64,000 nucleotides of DNA, from positions 1 through 64,000 of the forward strand of contig JASAMV010000085.1 in assembly GCA_030248065.1 (NCBI GenBank), given 5' to 3'. Made by a program: the position numbers and the translations under genes. The DNA comes from Rhynchonema sp. JSB1_4 (lineage: Eukaryota > Nematoda > Chromadorea > Monhysterida > Xyalidae). A model generated the notes under the pieces. That model saw only the letters and a program-made list of their open reading frames with translations, was not told the DNA's origin and ran no database searches. Shown here one piece after another: positions 22,445-35,841 of the stretch (position 1 is the stretch's first letter; every line of letters starts with the position of its first letter).

Positions 22445-25400
22445 CTAGTGTATAGGTACAGTATTTGACCAACTAATTACGACAAACAACATTTTCGCAT
22501 ACAAAGTCACAACAGCGCAGCAGTGCACGCCTGAAAGCAACCAAATTGCGTTCCTATATGTAGATAGGACAGAGACCATCGAACAGGTATACTGTAGGTA
22601 CGTGGATGGCAAAGTAAGTAAGCGTATGAAGCGGTCACGGTAAGCGGCGACATGTGTGTACCACACGTGGATACTGTATACCTCGGTTGGGCGTGTGTTT
22701 GATTCTGCTGGGCACGCCGTCAGTGACCACTGCCCGTTGCGATGGTTTACGAACGGGTGGCCGCTCTGTATCGATGAATGAAGAAAAAGGGGTATGTGAA
22801 AGGAAAGGGGGTGTTAAGGTGTGGGGCACAGTTTCGACCGAAATGGGGTACTATCGAGTATAGAGACAGAGCAACAATGGAATAACAATGGAATGTGGAG
22901 GTCAAATGTTGTCCGTTTGCTAGCAGCGAGCAGCACAAAAATGGACCATTGTTGCGCAGCAATGCGCTAACCGTTGACTTTGATGAGCATTTGTTTGGCT
23001 GGCGCATTGTCGGGTTTGCACGTGTAGATGCCGTGGTCGCTGGCGGTCGCTTTCTTGACGCGAAGCTTGTGTATTACACGATTGCGAGCCTCGGTGTGCG
23101 TCGTCACGTATTCTGCAACAATCACAGTAGCAAAATAAACTGGCAAAAAAATTATGTTGGATAGTCATAGTCTGTTGCCAGACACGCGAATGTCGACTCT
23201 CCATTTCAATCGGAAATTCCCAATCGGAACATCGATAAAAATGTGCCTTGCAGCTCAGAATGCACGTATACATAAGATAAACAACACAACCAAGTTGCAA
23301 ATATGCGATTGAAACATCACCGCACTTCGATCGTCATTGGTCATCAGCGGTGCGCCCTCCCTGAACCATTCAGCGTCGTTGACAACGGTGGCGCCTTGTT
23401 GCACCTCGTTGATTTGCACCTCACAAGTCAGCACTATGTCGCTGCCCTCCACAACTTGATCGGCCTCGGCTTGCATCGTCGCTGTGTTCTCTGCAACAAC
23501 ATTCTTGGAGTATATGTTGCTCTTCCGTAATTTGTGCTTGCAGGTTGTACATAATGCTTTTATGCTGTATGTTATAGATGTTGTTAGTTCTTGAGGTTAT
23601 TCGTCCACACTCTTACGGTGCCGATGTTTCAGGCTGTTGTTGGCAGTGGTTTGGATTAATTTGACGTTTGGTCGCAAGGCTCCCAGAAACCAGAAATGCA
23701 ATGTTCGCATTAGAAACCAAAGAAACAGAGCCATCTTGAGGGATAAGCCAACTGCGGTGCCCCACTCTAGGTATGTAGTTTAGTTAGTCGTCAATTTCAG
23801 CAAGTCACGAACGAACAGCACAAGCCAGACACGCACCCCTGGGGAAGGCGAAACTGTTGAGTCAGAGCCAATAAAATGCATCACAACGCATGATGGCATA
23901 CTAAAACTAGTTGGAACTGTACATTTCTGCAACGTATACACTCATTTATTCCGAAACTCGCAGTGCGGTATGTTAGCTTAGCACGTGAAGCAGATACACG
24001 GTATAAATTGTCCAATCCCCAAAATGTGGTCCATACTTGGACAGAGCGGACTCATATAGAGTGAACAGGAGCAAATCTTTGGTCGCGCGCAAAGTGCCGT
24101 CTGTCGGAACGACTTGCACCCAAGGGGTTAAGGAGCGATGCGCATATACATCAGTGTCACACTACTGGCTTGCCTGCTGGTGGACCTCATCAGAATCGCA
24201 TAATTTGGGATCTAGTCCATCCAGTGTGTGGCTCATACTGAGATATCGTTCCCCCGAGAAGTCACAGTGTGTAATGACATGCACTCAGCACTGACTGACG
24301 GCCAAAAATACTACATTTTGACGACTCGGGTCTCCTTTGTCGGAAGGAAGTCGGGTCGGTAGCCACCTTGTGGGCCAGGCTGTCAGTAATACGTCAGCTA
24401 ATTAGTCAATGTCAACAAATACACCATAGAGTGCCGCCCGCAACCGCAGTCGAATAAATGCACCTCGATTCATAGACGAAATTATGCTAATTTGTCATCC
24501 GACAGAGAACATTTTCGTCCCAGATTCAGATGCATGTAAAACCGGAATATTTTTATTCCGATTGAGACTTTACAGTGGGGGCACCCGAATGCGTTACCAA
24601 TACCTGCACCCAGCAGTCAGTCAATGGCAGTATGAAATGAATTGCTCAGCGAACGTGCTTCATTTGTTTATTCTTCTGTAAACACACACATGGACCCGGC
24701 TAATGACTGCCCTGCCTGACCACTGTCTCCAACTCTGCTGTCCAGTGCCGCCCCTAGAATGTCAGCATGCCATACCCGGTATACCTGCTACATTGCAAGG
24801 GCTGTGATAAAGCAAAGGGGTGCACAACACACGCACACATTAGGGCTTGTTTGTTTGCACTTGTGAAAGGTGTCCATGTTATCATGTGAAATGTATGTCA
24901 GAATTTGAGTGTTAGATATTCATGAAAGATCATGGGAATAGTGGTGTAAACAACGTGTCGAAAATGGTGTAGGTACTAGGCAATGTCAGGCAAACCAAAG
25001 ACCCAGCCACCACAAGCACCCCCATGCAGGTTGCCCAAGTTACCACACCAAAACACAAAAAATTCTTTTGTGTTTCGCAAGCAACAACACTCACTGTATT
25101 TGGAATCGGGGTGATTTAACGGAATTGTGGTTGTCGCTGTGGTCGACGTCGTAGGAACTGAAACATTCACTCACTTGGCCTCGCCTGCCGTAACCGACTT
25201 AACCCGGATGAAGCGCATTGAATTTCACAATCTTTGTTGAGGCGATTAAGCCGCAAAAAATCGGTCTCGACATTTCGTATAGCGTGTGTGGTACCCAACC
25301 CCCGACAAAAAAACAACTACACATGTATACCGCAAAGCAATTACTCCCACCCTAATGAATGCCTTCCTTTGTGTTTGTGTTTCCCTGCCGGAAGCAGGGC

Positions 25401-28400
25401 GCGCACCCCAAATTAATGGAGAAATCCGTGTAATTGCCCTAAGGCCGCATTCACAATGCAGCGCGTTAGCGTGTTAGCGCTTTCGCGCTTTCGCGTTTTC
25501 TTTTTCGCGTACCTCTTTTTCCGCGCGCTTTTACTTTCACTATAGAAATTTAAAAGCGCGTTAGCGTGCGCGCTTTTTAGCTGCGCGCACTCCGCGCGCG
25601 CGCGCGCGCGCCCCACTCAAACCGCGTTTCCCCTTCCACCCCCCCCTTTTTCTGTTTTCTCTCTTTTTTTTTTTTCTTTTTTTTTAAAGCGGCAACCAAC
25701 CCCTTCCAGTTCATTCAAACTTATTTTTTTCTTAAGGAACCTTTTTCTTCTTAAAAATTCCCTATCTATTCACAAAAAACCCATCCGCGCGTACACACTC
25801 TCTCTCTCTTCTCCCGCCACACAACTACCCCACGTGAGACACACACCACACAACACAATCCTCTCTTCCTCTTTCTTAGTATATAAGCCCGCCTCTTTCC
25901 CTCCATGTTATAACTAATAATTTTTTTTAACATAAAATAAAAAATTTCTGTCCTTTTTTTTCTTTTTTTTCTCTTTTTTTTCTCTAATATTTTATATTAA
26001 ATTATAAACTTTATAACACCCACCCACTCTACCGCACAAAAAATAGAGCCAGTCCCATCTAATAAACGCGCCGCCGCCCCGCCCGCGCCCCAGCTTTCTT
26101 TTTTTTGTATAAGCGCGTCTCGCCTCGCTTAGCTCGACCACTCCCCCCCCCCCTCCTCCTTTCCTTTTTATCCTTTTGCATCATATCCCCTCCCCCCCCC
26201 CCCTCCATCTCTGCGTTCCTAACAAAAAAAGCGAGCGGCCCACAAAAGGGACCCTTCTGATGAGTGGAAGTCAAAAAGGCATGTGTATGTAGCTGGTGGA
26301 GGAAGCGTTTTGTTGCTCCCGCCCTTTTATGGCTGCTTATATATGGCAGTGCATCTGTTGATTTTGACCCATTATTCTGGCCAGAGCTGAGCTTTATGTT
26401 GTTTGTTTGCACTGGCAATTAGGGCCCCAGCCCAACCATAATAATAAGGCGACATTAAGCCGCTATAGATCAATGCGGCATGAAATATGCGCGCGGTTCT
26501 ACGTATGCTGCCATTATGAACATTATCATGAAAAACGATATGTACGTTCCATCAGGAGTCATGCCAAAAGCCAAAGAGACCTTGTTGTTTCCACACGGCG
26601 GAAACAGTGGTTCGCGTGTTTCTTCCGTCTTGAGGCTGATTTGGGCCGAAAGCTAATGAAAATTTGGGCGCTTATCTCACTCTGTGACTTGAAGGCTTAC
26701 GTGCTTACGAATTAACAGAAAAATAATAATCCAACACTGCTACAAAAACTCAAACAACTCACTGTATACGGTGACGTTAACGGTATGAATTTGGACGGTG
26801 TCGGTGGACAGCTGGCAAATGTAGCTGCCCGAATCGGTCTTTTTCGCGTAGCTGAAAGATTTGATGAATGTGCACAGATACAAACATGGGCCATGGCCAA
26901 ACATGTCTGCTTTTGAATGTTGCAAAATAGAAAAGCAAAACATAGTATAAGGGACCGTATGATCAACATCCAATCACTGGTGTTGCTTTGTGCGTCGTTG
27001 TTGATCGATATCTGAAACCTGCGATCGGCCGTGAACACGTCACCATCCACCGTCAGCACGTGGTTGTCGGCGTCGCGGATCCACGCAACCTGGACATGTT
27101 TAAAATCATGATTTATATATTATTTATGTTTCAATCATTTGTAAATTATTGCATACATCGTCGTTTCAACATTCCCAGTCTGATGCAAATTCAGATTTCC
27201 AACCTGATAAATTAATTACATATTTCTCTCCTTTTTTACGGTCAGGAACGATGCACACAGTATGCGTATACCTACTGATGTGTCGGGTACCAATCATACG
27301 CATGTTTTCTCCAAATTGGGTTAGTGCGAGGTGTTAGTCATTTGTCTCTGCACATGGGTAAGAAAAGGGATTGTATTTTTTCAATTAGTTTCTTTTATTA
27401 CCACTACTAGCCGCTACCAAACACATTGTTGTATCTCTTACAAACGGGAGCGAGCCGTATTTTTTTTAATGGTGCGTTGTGATCGTGGTCATCCTACCAC
27501 ACACCCAAATACACAGCCCGAAAAACCCCACCCCCCCCCCCCACCCCCCCACCATAAAATTCTAGATTCTTGCAGCCTGAGGTGTATCATCTCCCCAACC
27601 CCTATATGCCAGCAAGGGTATAAAAAACCGATCTGATCATAAATTCGATTCAGGTGGCTCATAACAATTAGTCAGTGCGATTTATATTGCTGGTTGGCTG
27701 CGGGTGCATGGCAGCATTACTCATATAAGTCATAGCACCCATCCATCATTGGCGTGCTTTATGCATGAGCATGTCTATTGATGCATGCATGTACTTTGAA
27801 AGCCCATAGTGCCCCACCCGTGTACCATGCCAGTGGATGAAGCTGTACTTCGTTCAGTACCCATCACCGCACCTAAAACTAACAATAACAACACAACCCA
27901 TGTGAGCGTGTGTTCATAATGTATTCACGCTGCACTGTGACCAAAAACTGAAATGCTTCGACATACTTTTGCAACCAAAACAGTGGGTGGTGATACACAA
28001 TGCTCTGTGACCATTATGAACGACACCTGGGGTGAAGCGTAAAAATTCATGACTGTTGTTTTGCAGCTGTAGTACGTTATGCGCAGTTATGTGTTTTCTG
28101 TGGTGTACCATACTTTTGGATTTCAAATGTGCAAAGGCAAAAATACAAAGCGCAAGTCCTTCTGTGATTTACAGTGCCCCCCAACCACCACAAAAATCAT
28201 GTAGTGTAGTACTACAGCTCGAAGCAATTTGAGTAATCACTTTTTTAATCGGTCCGTTTCGTGCGTCATGTAAATCACAAAACTAATTCATGTCTATTTT
28301 CACAAAACACGTGTTTGTATGCCAATCAGCTATGAATGATAATTCTGCCTTCGTCCAGTGGGACCCTCTGCACCCATTCAGGAACGTGTGGAAATGTGCA

Positions 28401-29272
28401 CAGATGGCGGTAGTGCTTGCGGTGCCAAATTATGACCGCCACTAATCTCAAAAAGCGATTTACTCAATTATCGCGACCAGCGTGCGGCGTCCGGCCCGTT
28501 TTTTAGACGCCAAAGCTGTTATCCATGAATTAGGAATGACACATGGCCAATTTACTGCGGCTTGTTCTCGTCACGTTTGACTGCACATGTGTTTGTCATC
28601 ACACATTCGTTGGGACTGTCGTTGCTGGGTACCAGATACAAGTTGATGCCCTTGTGCCATCAACCCACTGTGGTACTCACGATGACCTGTTCACGTTGTA
28701 CAATACCAAAGAGTCTAGTCACCATTAGCTCATGTCTTGGACAATCCAATCTGGCGCGATCAATGTTTAGCACAAAAAAATGGGTGAACAGATAGAGATC
28801 AAGGTGCGGTAGATTGGAGGCCACGCAATATTAAACTGCAGGCAAAAAACAAAGCAACTCCATCTATTTTCAACCAACACACGCCCTGGTCGAGTTGATG
28901 TATGCGATAACGCTTTGTCGAAATGTTGAAAAGCAGCAAAGCGTCTGCAGCTTATGATTCTGGCCACAGACATTCACACAAATCCTCCCCATCTGTAACA
29001 TTGTCCCACCTTGGCGCCCATCCTGTTGCGTATCCTGCAATGCATGTAGACAGGTTCGTCAAGGGGCACGTCCATCGACTCAAACTGTCCGTCCACAAAC
29101 ATGTCGTTGTGCTGTGCGCCGCCCAATCGCAACAATGTGTGTCCACGCGGGTCGTTGCCGCCGTCCATCTTGTAGAGACTGTGTGTGTGTCGCGCGTGAC
29201 CACGGTGCAACGGGGATGACATCACTGAACGCACCGACAGCCGATTCGGCGTCTTACGATGGTCGGGCATGG
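22445..29272 (-). CDS. two-Ig cell-surface protein, Dpr/ZIG-8-like (5' end missing)
   Basis: Minus-strand exons: 29272-29010, 27089-26956, 26851-26763, 23490-23326, 23112-22972, 22765-22682, 22530-22445. Every junction keeps phase, giving about 319 residues. Ig domain 1 has its first cysteine in VYMHCRIRN, the tryptophan in VAWIRD and the second cysteine in KKTDSGSYICQLST. The strand-D motif RRFQISIN and SDWMLIIR is typical of the protostome Dpr/DIP group. Ig domain 2 has SDIVLTCEV, AEWFREG and SDHGIYTC. The last exon is hydrophobic (MLFVVIS), which could be a membrane or GPI signal. Family members are neuronal surface recognition proteins. No signal-peptide exon could be placed upstream of 29272. 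Closest-family assignment is from motif pattern only, and the terminal exon is the weakest part. Confidence 0.8.
23491..25439. other. intron of the Ig gene, no feature seen
   Basis: This is the 3' part of the 3.3-kb intron between the two Ig-domain halves. I found no exon or element that I can support here. Confidence 0.5.
25440..26230. repeat. low-complexity block (CG-rich then pyrimidine-rich)
   Basis: Begins with a Harbinger-like end, AGGCCGCATTCACAATGC, compare 34909. It continues with iterated AGCGCGTTAGCG and TTTCGCGC units and an alternating CG run at 25590-25610, then about 600 bp of T- and C-rich sequence with long T and C runs. It lies in an intron of the Ig gene. It may be one end of an unrecognised element; I could not find the partner end. 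Confidence 0.6.
27090..29009. other. long intron of the Ig gene, C-run only
   Basis: Intron between the two exons of Ig domain 1. It holds a near-pure C run at about 27528-27551 and otherwise nothing I can identify. Confidence 0.5.
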
Positions 29273-32200
29273 CTGAAACATTTGCATTTGTAGTGGCGTG
29301 GTATTAGGTGTGGTGATGGGTACTGGTAAAGCTCGCACCGTGCGATGGTGTAGGTTTGGACTTGCTTTCAAGCTGAGGCCTATGATTGGTTTTAGTGTTG
29401 GCCCAACCCTGACTCCAGGCCTAAACAATCGCCATCGCGAGCTCTACCGTAGTACCTGATGATGTGTTTGACCCCCTTCCTGTGGTGATACCTATACCCC
29501 TCGGTAGCACGTACAAAACATGATCATGTCTTTGTGAGAATTTTGTGCCGTTGCTTACGCGTACCCACAACCAAATGTCAAATTAGTCACGGATGAGTAG
29601 TTCTAGCCTGTCATTGACAGCTGCAGTCACACAAGACACACACAAACAAACAACAACCGATTTTATATTTATCACCGCAATCACAGCCCCGTGTGTGCGT
29701 GTCAAGTGAGGATTAGTTGTTGAGCAGCTCACTTGCACACCAATTATCATTCACACACAAACACGCAGAAATTATGGGCTTTGACGTTTTTATGGCCCGG
29801 TTCTGATCCTATTCCACCCTTTCGTTGCATGTATACCAAGTATTTGAACGAGTGAGTGTTTTGCAGAAAGTGTCCCTCGAGCGATGGCAAAAATGCAATA
29901 TAAATACTACGAAACTACAGTATAATGTGCTCTAGGTATGAGAACATAACGTGCATAGGAAACACAACACACCATGAACTCACATTTGTAAGCTACAAGC
30001 ATCTGCTAGTCATAAATTCCAATAACTTGTGATTTACCCATACTTTTGAGTGCGTCATGTGCCTCGCTCCATAATCGCTCAAAGCGTGACCACTGGCTAC
30101 TTTCGCCTTTGCACTTACTACATAATGCATGCTGTTACTTCCTGGTGATGTGTGCAAGTGTCCCACGGTCTCCGCGCATGAAACTCTGCAGTTTTCGTTG
30201 CAAAACAACTTACACCGACTGACATTTCCCACCGACATCACAAACTGCAAACAAACTGCAGATAGACGTGCCATGACAAGCGCCATATATATATATATAT
30301 ATGCTCGCTGGTTACAAAAATGTGCTGAAGGCCACCAACACAGGAGTCAAGCAAGAACGTCCCATTCAAAGTCAAAGGATCTGCGCGGAATGACAGTGTG
30401 AGTGTGTCCATTTATTCTCACAAGTTGTCACATTGCAACTGAGAAGAGGATAAAAAAAGTCATACGATGTGGCCCGTGTCCCAGTCCAACATCGCGCATT
30501 GATGGCGGTGTACCAAGTTGATAAGTCGAGCGCAGCCAAACGAGTTGGTGGACAACTTGACCTTGGACTGCAGCAAAGGTGCTCCCCATAATCGGTCGGC
30601 GGTGGCGCGGCTCGCCGCGGTGTGTTTCTATTTCGGCTTGCACTTGTGCCTTACGTACTGTTGGGCTGGGCGCGGCAACTTGTGTTTTTGTCCGCGCGCG
30701 TGAGTGTGCTGCCAGTGCAATTATTCAGCGATGCGCGCGTCTCGCTATATGCCACTTGGAGCAAAGCGTTTGTTTTGTGGGGCGCACACACACACTAAAG
30801 TGTGGTGTGCGAGGAGCATTCTCCCCCAAGGGAATGCATGCATGCACCACACCACATGAGCTGGCATACTGTACCAGATGAATAAGTACCACGGCGGACG
30901 ACAAATGATACGGCCATTATGCGTATATTCATTCAAAACACACACGAATGCGAATTGCAGCAAGCAGCTGTTGTCTGGATGATGTCGGGTTTGTTTTGCG
31001 GCAAAACCTGTTCAATTTTTACAACCCCGTGGATTCAGCGCATGATCATGCTTCTATATAACCACTGTCCAACTGTCGCCGCGGGACATGCTTGTTTTTA
31101 TTTTATGGGCAATAAAATTTTGAAAAACTTTCGAAAGTCCCGCGTCCGTGTCCATCATGATTATGGGACGAACTGCGCAGCGACGCGCGTCACATCAGCT
31201 CACCATCAAACTGAAAATGACAGTTTGTGCGTGATGGGTTTTGGCATGATGACTGGGTGGTCCTGGTCTGCGCCCGCAGCGATAACAAATCGGCACACAC
31301 CTATGGGCAGCAAACAAGTCAATCCAATCGGTTTTGCGTCAGTCAGTTTAGAGTTGGTCATGCATTTGGCAAACTTAGTGATGTCTACCCTTGTCTTTGC
31401 ACGCAGTTCGTGTGCAGGGCGTGCGATAATCGAGGTCGACTTAGCACCCCCGGGGGCCCGCCATCCGTTTGATTGGCAGTTGCCGGTGGCCGACGGCTGT
31501 AATAGTGCTTTTATCGGATTCACGCCAGCCGCGCACTTCAAGTGGTGCTCGCTGTGTTTGTGTGATGCCGCAAAACAAAAACAAGAAACTTCGGGAGCGC
31601 AAACAAACCAAACAACAAAGAAACTTTTGCACATCCATCTGCTGTTTCACGCACTTCGGCTGAAGCCGATGGCTATTTGTCAGTATCGAAACTGATAAGT
31701 TGTCAAACGATGAGGCGGATATATGTATAAAGATGATAAACTGCGCCCTCTCCTACTCTTTATGTCAGGAAATGTATACCCAGGGGCAGGTGATTATATA
31801 CGCCCATCCCCTCTCTAAGCTGTAGGTATAGTGAAGAATGTGAAAATGTCCATAATTCCAAACTTTGTGCTCACGCATGAAAAACACACCTATCGTGACC
31901 GTATGGGTGCTGATACATTCGGATACGCACAAAATACACCGTGATTACAGACCATACAGTGTGGTGCCTCATCATGATGCAAATCATATGCTACGCACCC
32001 GTAACCCCTTTCGTGGTCACATTATCCTTTGCGAGCTGATAGTACGAACTGGTGAAGCGTATGAATGAAACAAAAAGGCACCGCCGGACTGAGACAAAAG
32101 ACATGGAAAATCGGAGCAAAAAACGAATCAAACAGATTCATCTCATCACGTGCACGCATGGCTGCACACTTTGCTGACACCAGGTCATGTTGCATTATCT

Positions 32201-33000
32201 ATGGACATGTAGGGTCCATAAAATGGGCCATGGCTCCGAAAAGTGCAAAGCCGCATGCCGCTATGGGTGCGTATTTATGAATGCGCGGGTCACTTTGTGT
32301 TGCCAGATAAAAATAATCTACGTATGCGTTTATGCACATCATGAGCGATCTCTCGGTTAACTGGGTCAGACAAAAGCGCGGGCATTATTCGTGATTACGC
32401 TTGTAATTGGTGTGGAATTGCCAGGCTTGATGAGACTAATTGCACTGTGCTACAAGCTGTACAAACTGTACAAGGCTCCGAACAGTAAAACGCCGCAAAA
32501 CTGCAATTATTATGCTCCCATTACTCAGACCTGGCAATGCCAAGAGATCCCAAGAGCAAGTTTGGTTGATTGTTTCGTTGGCCCCGCCACTTCAGATGAG
32601 CGCAGCGCGTCGTTTGCAGTCAATCAAACTGACGAACGAACAATACATTTATTGACAATATTGATTTTGTAACTGATCTCGGATTTATTTGTCCACGGTT
32701 TCAAACAAATGCGCAAATGGTTATTCAGTCATCCCCATGCTGTTTATTGGTTTATGATCAGTTTACATGCCAAATCTCACCAGTTTTGAACCCTGAGTAT
32801 ACAGAAGTTGATGTGTTTGTTTGCAGTTGCAGCATAATCCCAAGCGTCAACAGTCAGAGAGCCAGGAGACGTCAGCATAAACACACAGTCTGCCCGCCGA
32901 TGGTTTGTTTTGTCATAATGCATGCAGCTTTTTACCTGGTGACACAACGAAAGCAGCTGGCGTGCAATGTTTCGCCGTAAGTTTAATCAGCTTATTCAAA
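29273..33000. other. gene-poor stretch with one long unsupported ORF
   Basis: Contains a (TA)n run at 30286-30302 and a plus-strand open frame at 30919-31695 (258 codons). The frame has no recognisable domain, no splice partners and a long antisense frame, so I do not call it a gene. The missing first exon of the Ig gene could lie here. Confidence 0.4.
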
Positions 33001-33563
33001 GTTATAAGTTCATATTGACGACCGCAATAATGAAAATGTTGTGAAAACATTACAGACAAAATGTGTCACTCACTACCGGTCCCGCGTATCGCTGCTCCCA
33101 CCGCACTCCAACCGTACACGCAAAAAGTGGAGCAACAATACGTGTGTGCTGTTGGTTACAGGCGAATTGGAAAATAGTTGACGCATGTCTTCGTACACAG
33201 TCGTTGGCGTATCATTTCCTGGCGAGATAGGCATTTGGCATATGGCTGAAGCTTTGTCAGGTGTCAATGTGACATCCGTTAACGACTGTGGGAAGACACT
33301 AACGTCAACCATTTCACAACAAGCTTCGGCTACAGCAGCAGTTTAAGCTGTATATTGACTGCAATAAGTGAAACGTACACAATCAATGTGTAACATTCTC
33401 ATCAAAAAGTAGTGGAGCACATAGTCGTATATACATCGACCCACTTGAACCCGATCCGCTTAACGCCCGCCAGTGTCAGCTGGAGGCGATGCCAAATCGC
33501 ATTTTCTCTCACAGATCGAGTTGAAATCTGAAGTACACAGAGGTCGGCGGCATGTTTGTGTCC

Positions 33564-34194
33564 TCACAAAAGCGACAACGTGTTATGAATTTGCATTATT
33601 CTTTTGTACGCGCATTTCAACACCAAAATGTACACATTGCCGCCGCTCAAAACGTTAAGAGCGCGAGACACAAGAAGTTCATCGTTGAAACCGGCGGCGC
33701 GAGCTTTCTTCGTCAAAACTGTCCGGTTTGTGTATTTTACGAAAAACAGGTGTTGCACAAAGCGTTCGATCATCGCGAATTTTTGCATTTGAAAGCCGTT
33801 TGTCACCCGAATGGCGTCGATTTGCCATCTGAACATACTTTATGTACACTTACGACCAAAAAACTGTGACGAACGATCGGCGACCATTAGACAAACTTAT
33901 AAATTGACATCGTGGGTGGGCCGGCTAGATAAGCAACACGTCACAGTACATACATACATCAATCACACAGTGTTGGAGTGTACAAAAGTGTTTGACACCG
34001 TTAAAGTCGTTGTGCGTGCTTGACACCAGTCGATAAGGATTAAAATGATCTAGGACACGCCGGACACACTGCTTTGCGATGAACTGTGACCACGCGGGCT
34101 GCGAAAGGTCGACAATAATGTAATCACCAATGAGTAAAAAGAAGCATTGCGACTGATGAACCAAAAAGTGTGCACAGACGTGCGTGATGATTTC
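33564..34194 (-). CDS. possible exons of an unknown protein (weak)
   Basis: Two minus-strand stretches look coding. The first is 34194-34027, after acceptor GACAGCAG and before donor GTGTCA, containing DYIIVDLSQPAWSQFIAKQ. The second is 33828-33564, after acceptor TTCAG, containing GFNDELLVSRALNVL. The phases at the junction do not favour this second frame. Another frame of the same exon starts MANRRHSGDK and is also plausible for a while. A further open stretch lies at 33312-33073. I recognise no family. Confidence 0.25.
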
Positions 34195-34201
34195 CTGCTG
34201 T

Positions 34202-34908
34202 CAAACCGAATCCCATCCAAATCTCCAAACAAGTGCACCAAAACGAAAATGCAATCCTCTGGTGCACTCACACAGAAGCATAATGAACATGAACTTGATA
34301 TAAATTGTTGAGGTCACAAATACAGTATTATATCGGGTACGGCCAGTATAATGAAACATCAAGTGGCACTCTAGAAGTAACTGGACCTAAAGACCACACA
34401 CATTCCCACGGGCAGGTATTTTAGATCTCACAGCAATGCAAATTACATCGTCTCATTTTACATTGTCGATTGTCAATTCATCCCAGCCTCGCCGCCGCTA
34501 TGGTGCATGCAGGTATGTAGGAATGTATACATACAATGCCAAGGGCAACCATATCGGGAGGGGACCTTGATATTGTCGGCATGAGGTCACTCAGGTGTGA
34601 AGCACTGAATGTCACAAACAACAAACACTCGCCGTGTGCGCGCGCTTGTTAGAATAACACTTTAGACCATGTCATATGATCATAATCTGGTCAGAGCACT
34701 GCCAGGCACTTAGTTGCGAAGGCGTTCGGATTCGTTCATTTTGTTACCGAAATCTTCAATTGTATCGGCTGATAGCACAGCAGCACAGGTGCAAACATTC
34801 AGTCGCCGCGTGCATGTGTAAGCTGCTTTGGTGTATGCTTGGTACTTGTACCGCATTTTGATTTATAAACTTTATTACGTGACATATTGAGAGCATTACA
34901 ATGATTTA
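34202..34908. other. intergenic, nothing recognised
   Basis: No exon, RNA gene or repeat that I can support. Confidence 0.5.
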
Positions 34909-35121
34909 GGCCGTCTTCACAATGACACGGTTTCACGGTTTTACGGTTTCACGGTTTCACGGTTTTACGGTTTCACGGTTTCACGGTTTCACGGTTTGCT
35001 TCGTTGGCGTCTTCACAATGAAATCCGATTTCACGGTTTTACGGTTTCACGGTTTCACGGTTTTAAAATTGTGTCTTCACAATGACACGGTTTCACGGTT
35101 TCACGGTTTCAGCATAATGTA

Positions 35122-35297
35122 TACTCTGGCAATTCTTTTGGGAGAAACTTTTCAACCGCGTTGCCTGATCCGTAAAGCGCGTTATGGGTGCACTGGCCAC
35201 AGAAGTCACGTGACCGCTATAGCCAGTGCACGCATCATGCGCTTTACGGATCAGGCAACGCGTTTGAAAAGTTTCTCCCAAAAGAATTGTCGGAGTA
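35122..35297. mobile_element. foldback MITE nested in the Harbinger-like element
   Basis: About 80-bp arms begin TACTCTGGCAATTCTTTTGG on one side and TACTCCGACAATTCTTTTGG on the other, read inward, with TA flanks. The core GCGTTGCCTGATCCGTAAAG is shared with 19575 and 46476. Confidence 0.85.
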
Positions 35298-35339
35298 TAA
35301 GAATTAAAGTTAATTCAACTGAGTTTATATCTATTAGCA

Positions 35340-35570
35340 GATGCATATTGTTGTCCAGAGTGAGCAGATCCAAAGCAGGAACATAAAGAGCAGACCACAG
35401 CAGTATCTCGTCACATTTCTGAACATAAACACCTGACAAATAGCACAACTTTGGGCACAATGATCGAAATATTATTGTCAATTTCAGAACATAAAGAGCA
35501 GACCACCCAAACCATAAACTTTCATCATTTCAGAACATAAAGAGCAGACCACTAGAGCTGCACACATGGA
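35340..35570. repeat. tandem-like ACATAAAGAGCAGACCAC repeats
   Basis: The unit TTCAGAACATAAAGAGCAG plus ACCAC occurs at about 35379, 35485 and 35530, with a partial copy near 35420. It is part of the Harbinger-like element. A second set of about 50-bp repeats with AGCTCTTTATAT lies at 35895-36005. Confidence 0.6.
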
Positions 35571-35589
35571 GCAGTGAACTAAAAGCAAT

Positions 35590-35841
35590 CTAAGGCGCAC
35601 TGGACAGCCATTGCACTGTTGGATTGGCAACGGCGAGTGCCTGTGCGGCTATCTGTTTCGACTTTCGGGCTTCGTACACCATCATTTGAAACTGAGCTTT
35701 CAGGTATGCCCGAGTGTCTGGGTCCAATTCATCAAGGTCATGGGCAAGACCGACACAGAATGACATTGACCCGCTCTGCTGTTGTTCTTTGTCCTTTTCC
35801 AGCTTGTCCTGACTTTTCTTGATGAATTTGTCCATATACAT
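35590..35841 (-). pseudogene. BESS-motif fragment (MADF-BESS-like), transposon-borne
   Basis: An 84-residue minus-strand frame (ATG at 35841) that could stay open some way upstream. Its middle, FCVGLAHDLDELDPDTRAYL, fits the BESS pattern: spaced leucines, then DPDTR and a basic helix. BESS motifs mediate protein interactions and often accompany MADF DNA-binding domains. Harbinger-group transposons commonly encode such a second protein beside the transposase. The DNA-binding half is not seen, so I treat it as a remnant. The assignment rests on a short motif and could be wrong. Confidence 0.45.

Noticed and set aside
30919..31695. 258-codon open frame as a gene
   Set aside because: No domain, no splice context, a long open frame on the antisense strand and biased composition. 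Chance openness is likely.
33552..33869. 105-codon plus-strand frame as a gene
   Set aside because: Antisense to a stretch that is at least as coding-like; no start context or domain.
34920..35110. CACGGTTT arrays as a telomere-like or CRISPR-like repeat
   Set aside because: The arrays are mirrored at the two ends of one element with a TTA target duplication, so they are terminal repeats.
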